Below, piece after piece: positions 62,298-64,000 of a stretch of 64,000 nucleotides of DNA (its first letter is position 1; every line of letters begins with the position of its first letter). Below the pieces are notes generated by a model. The model was not told the origin of the DNA. It made no database searches and was given only the letters and a program-made list of their open reading frames with translations. The translations under genes were made by a program, and so were the position numbers. Source of the stretch: Sphingobium sp. D43FB (lineage in GTDB: Bacteria; Pseudomonadota; Alphaproteobacteria; Sphingomonadales; Sphingomonadaceae); NCBI RefSeq assembly GCF_002312805.1, contig NZ_NMUA01000002.1:124001-188000 (forward strand), read 5' to 3'.

Positions 62298-62906
62298 TCA
62301 ATATCCAAGCGACTTCAATGCCTCGACAACCTGTGGGCGCAAAAGCCACTCGAAGTGAGGCGCTTCCAAATGCCGTTCAAGAGCAGCATATAGCTGCGCC
62401 TGATCTAAATTGTCAGCATCAGCATCTGGCGCTTTTGCAATTGCGTATGTCCAAATCGGTGTTCCGTTTTCCCTTTCCGGAGGTTCGTAACCGATGTCTT
62501 CCGCAACACGCCGGGCTAATTTCCCATAGTGCAGGTTGGCTGCTGACCAATTGTCAAAATTGGCGGCCTTAGCCAGCCGATTAGCGCTTATCATATAATC
62601 ATCTGCTTGCAGGTGAGCGCGAAGCATTGCCCGGTAACTTTCGGGAAAAAATTGATCAAGCCTCTGAAATGCACCTAAATAAACACGAGAAGGAGGCGCA
62701 CCATCACTCGACTGTTCGCTTAACTCTTTATCACCAATACGAGCGAGTTCCAATTTTACTTGCGCAATAGCTGCATCTCGATTCAATCCAGATTGCGTAG
62801 TCACAACAATGTAACCGCGAAATGCGCGAGCTGTCCAAACGTTTTTCAGCAAAGCCGATTTGATCACATGCTTGCCATAATCTTCAGTGACGACACTATC
62901 GGGCAT
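62298..62906 (-). CDS. Hypothetical protein, 202 aa
   Basis: I cannot assign this protein. It has no signal peptide. The middle region (about 105-140) contains ANRLAKAANFDNWSAANLHY followed by GKLARRVAEDIGYEP. From memory this resembles a helical segment found in some restriction- or HNH-associated proteins, but that is not established. The gene is lower in GC than its neighbours. It heads a probable operon with the DUF4160 and DUF2442 genes, next to nrdB. Confidence 0.65.
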   Translation of the reverse strand: MPDSVVTEDYGKHVIKSALLKNVWTARAFRGYIVVTTQSGLNRDAAIAQVKLELARIGDKELSEQSSDGAPPSRVYLGAFQRLDQFFPESYRAMLRAHLQADDYMISANRLAKAANFDNWSAANLHYGKLARRVAEDIGYEPPERENGTPIWTYAIAKAPDADADNLDQAQLYAALERHLEAPHFEWLLRPQVVEALKSLGY

Positions 62907-62941
62907 CGTATGATCCCTTAAATTTTAGCAAACAGCAATCT

Positions 62942-63988
62942 TTACTCCGCCGCGATCCCGGCAGCCTTGAACATGTCCGGGTCGACCTCGTCCGCATTGG
63001 CGGGCACGGCGCGGGTCTTGCGGCGGTCGAAGGCGTCCCATACGTCGTTCCATTGGCCGCGCGTCGCGCCCTTTGAATATTCCGTCGCACGGGTTTCGAA
63101 GAAATTGGCATGTTCCACGCCGTTGAGCAGCGGGCTCAGCCAAGGGAGCGGATGCTCTTCGATCATGTAGATGGGCTTGAAGCCCAGCTGGCCCAGCCGC
63201 CAGTCGGCGATGTAGCGGACATATTTCTTGATGTCCTTCGCCGTCATGCCAGGCACCGGCCCCATTTCGAAGACCAGATCGATGAACGCATCCTCGATCC
63301 GCACCGTCTTCTGGCACATGTCCATGATGTCTTCCCTGACCGCCGGGGTCAGGCAGCCGCGTTCGGCGCAGAAGGCGTGGAACAGCTTGATGATGCCCTC
63401 GCAATGCAGCGTCTCGTCACGGATCGACCAGGTGACGATCTGGCCCATGCCCTTCATCTTGTTGAAGCGCGGGAAGTTCATCAGCATCGCGAAGGACGCA
63501 AAGAGCTGCAGGCCTTCGGTAAAGCCGCCGAACATCGCCAGGGTGCGAGCAATATCCTCGTCGGTATCGACGCCGAATTGCTGCAGATAGTCATGCTTGT
63601 CCTTCATCTCCTTATATTGGAGGAAGGCGCTATATTCGCTTTCGGGCATGCCGATCGTGTCGAGCAGATGCGAGTAAGCCGCGATATGGACAGTCTCCAT
63701 GTTGCTGAACGCGGTCAGCATCATCTTGACTTCCGTGGGCTTGAACACGCGGCCATATTTTTCGTGGTAGCAATCCTGCACTTCCACGTCGGCCTGGGTG
63801 AAGAAGCGGAAGATCTGCGTCAGCAGGTTGCGCTCATGATCGGACAGCTTCTGCGCCCAATCGCGGCAATCCTCGCCCAAGGGGACTTCCTCCGGCAGCC
63901 AGTGCAGCTGTTGCTGGCGCTTCCAGAAGTCGTAGGCCCAGGGATATTCGAACGGCTTATATTGCTTGGAGGCTTGAAGAAGAGACAT
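62942..63988 (-). CDS. nrdB: Ribonucleotide reductase, class Ia small (beta) subunit
   Basis: This 348-aa subunit carries the di-iron-tyrosyl radical needed for dNTP synthesis. Metal-ligand segments are visible: QADVEVQDCYHE, FSNMETVHIAAYSH, and RDETLHCEGIIKLFH. The start is ATG 63988, near the right edge. The large subunit nrdA probably lies just outside the window. Confidence 0.95.
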   Translation of the reverse strand: MSLLQASKQYKPFEYPWAYDFWKRQQQLHWLPEEVPLGEDCRDWAQKLSDHERNLLTQIFRFFTQADVEVQDCYHEKYGRVFKPTEVKMMLTAFSNMETVHIAAYSHLLDTIGMPESEYSAFLQYKEMKDKHDYLQQFGVDTDEDIARTLAMFGGFTEGLQLFASFAMLMNFPRFNKMKGMGQIVTWSIRDETLHCEGIIKLFHAFCAERGCLTPAVREDIMDMCQKTVRIEDAFIDLVFEMGPVPGMTAKDIKKYVRYIADWRLGQLGFKPIYMIEEHPLPWLSPLLNGVEHANFFETRATEYSKGATRGQWNDVWDAFDRRKTRAVPANADEVDPDMFKAAGIAAE

Positions 63989-64000
63989 GGTGAACCTCAG

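Overview
The window is a 64 kb chromosomal segment of a GC-rich alphaproteobacterium, most likely a member of the Sphingomonadaceae (Sphingobium/Sphingomonas-like). The evidence is the gene order rne-amiC-mrcA, the rpmF-plsX-fabH-ihfA-merR cluster, a class I lysyl-tRNA synthetase, exosortase-A-type polysaccharide genes, a PHA synthase/phasin pair, a TonB-ExbB-ExbD-ExbD operon and a bacteriophytochrome. This assignment is inferred from gene content and style, not from a database search. No rRNA, tRNA, CRISPR array, prophage or insertion sequence was recognised.

Layout. 1-8.5 kb: the 5' part of rne (minus), then an envelope block (AmiC amidase, PBP1A, DoxX) and the CstA/YbdD carbon-starvation transporter pair. 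8.5-11.4 kb: a small accessory patch with an unknown protein, a composite inverted-repeat element, an XdhC-family protein, and an S24/LexA-like regulator divergent from two small unknown genes, with palindromic operator candidates between. 11.4-17 kb: part of an exosortase-A-associated polysaccharide region (glycosyltransferase, GT-D-like protein, O-antigen-ligase-like protein, membrane proteins). 17-24.4 kb: DJ-1/PfpI protein, topoisomerase IB, MscS channel, dipeptide epimerase, a methyltransferase fused to an anti-sigma-like C-terminus, an ABC exporter and a PilZ protein. 24.5-27.2 kb: the TonB energy-transduction operon. 27.5-33.5 kb: a secreted unknown, homoserine dehydrogenase, GlpX, a MerC-type membrane protein and a MASE1-PAS-GGDEF cyclase. 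33.6-38.6 kb: catalase, ClpS, phasin and PHA synthase. 38.7-41 kb: aminotransferase, DUF2721 and an orphan 2Fe-2S subunit. 41-44.1 kb: bphO-bphP light sensor. 44.3-46.8 kb: two RcnB-like periplasmic proteins flanking a prolyl-4-hydroxylase-like enzyme. 46.9-52.9 kb: LysRS, PilZ, an XPD/DinG-type helicase, SixA phosphatase and a GNAT enzyme. 52.9-55.9 kb: the fatty-acid/phospholipid cluster including rpmF (59 aa). 56.1-64 kb: MAPEG, MBL-fold hydrolase, Rrf2 regulator, GDPD, ArsC-like, RidA, truncated haemoglobin, nuclease, glycine-zipper protein, a small island (DUF2442, DUF4160 and an unknown), and nrdB at the right edge.

The genes are mostly housekeeping and stress functions. The regulatory DNA is more distinctive: a perfect 20-bp inverted operator pair around the phasin promoter, paired palindromes at the S24 regulator, FNR/FixK-type boxes in front of the truncated haemoglobin and bphO, an OxyR-spaced site at the catalase promoter, a Zur-like box at the MerC gene, and a shared dyad in front of the two exosortase-A polysaccharide genes. 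The protein most worth following up is the methyltransferase/anti-sigma-like fusion at 20963-22267. No complete new system could be demonstrated from sequence alone.
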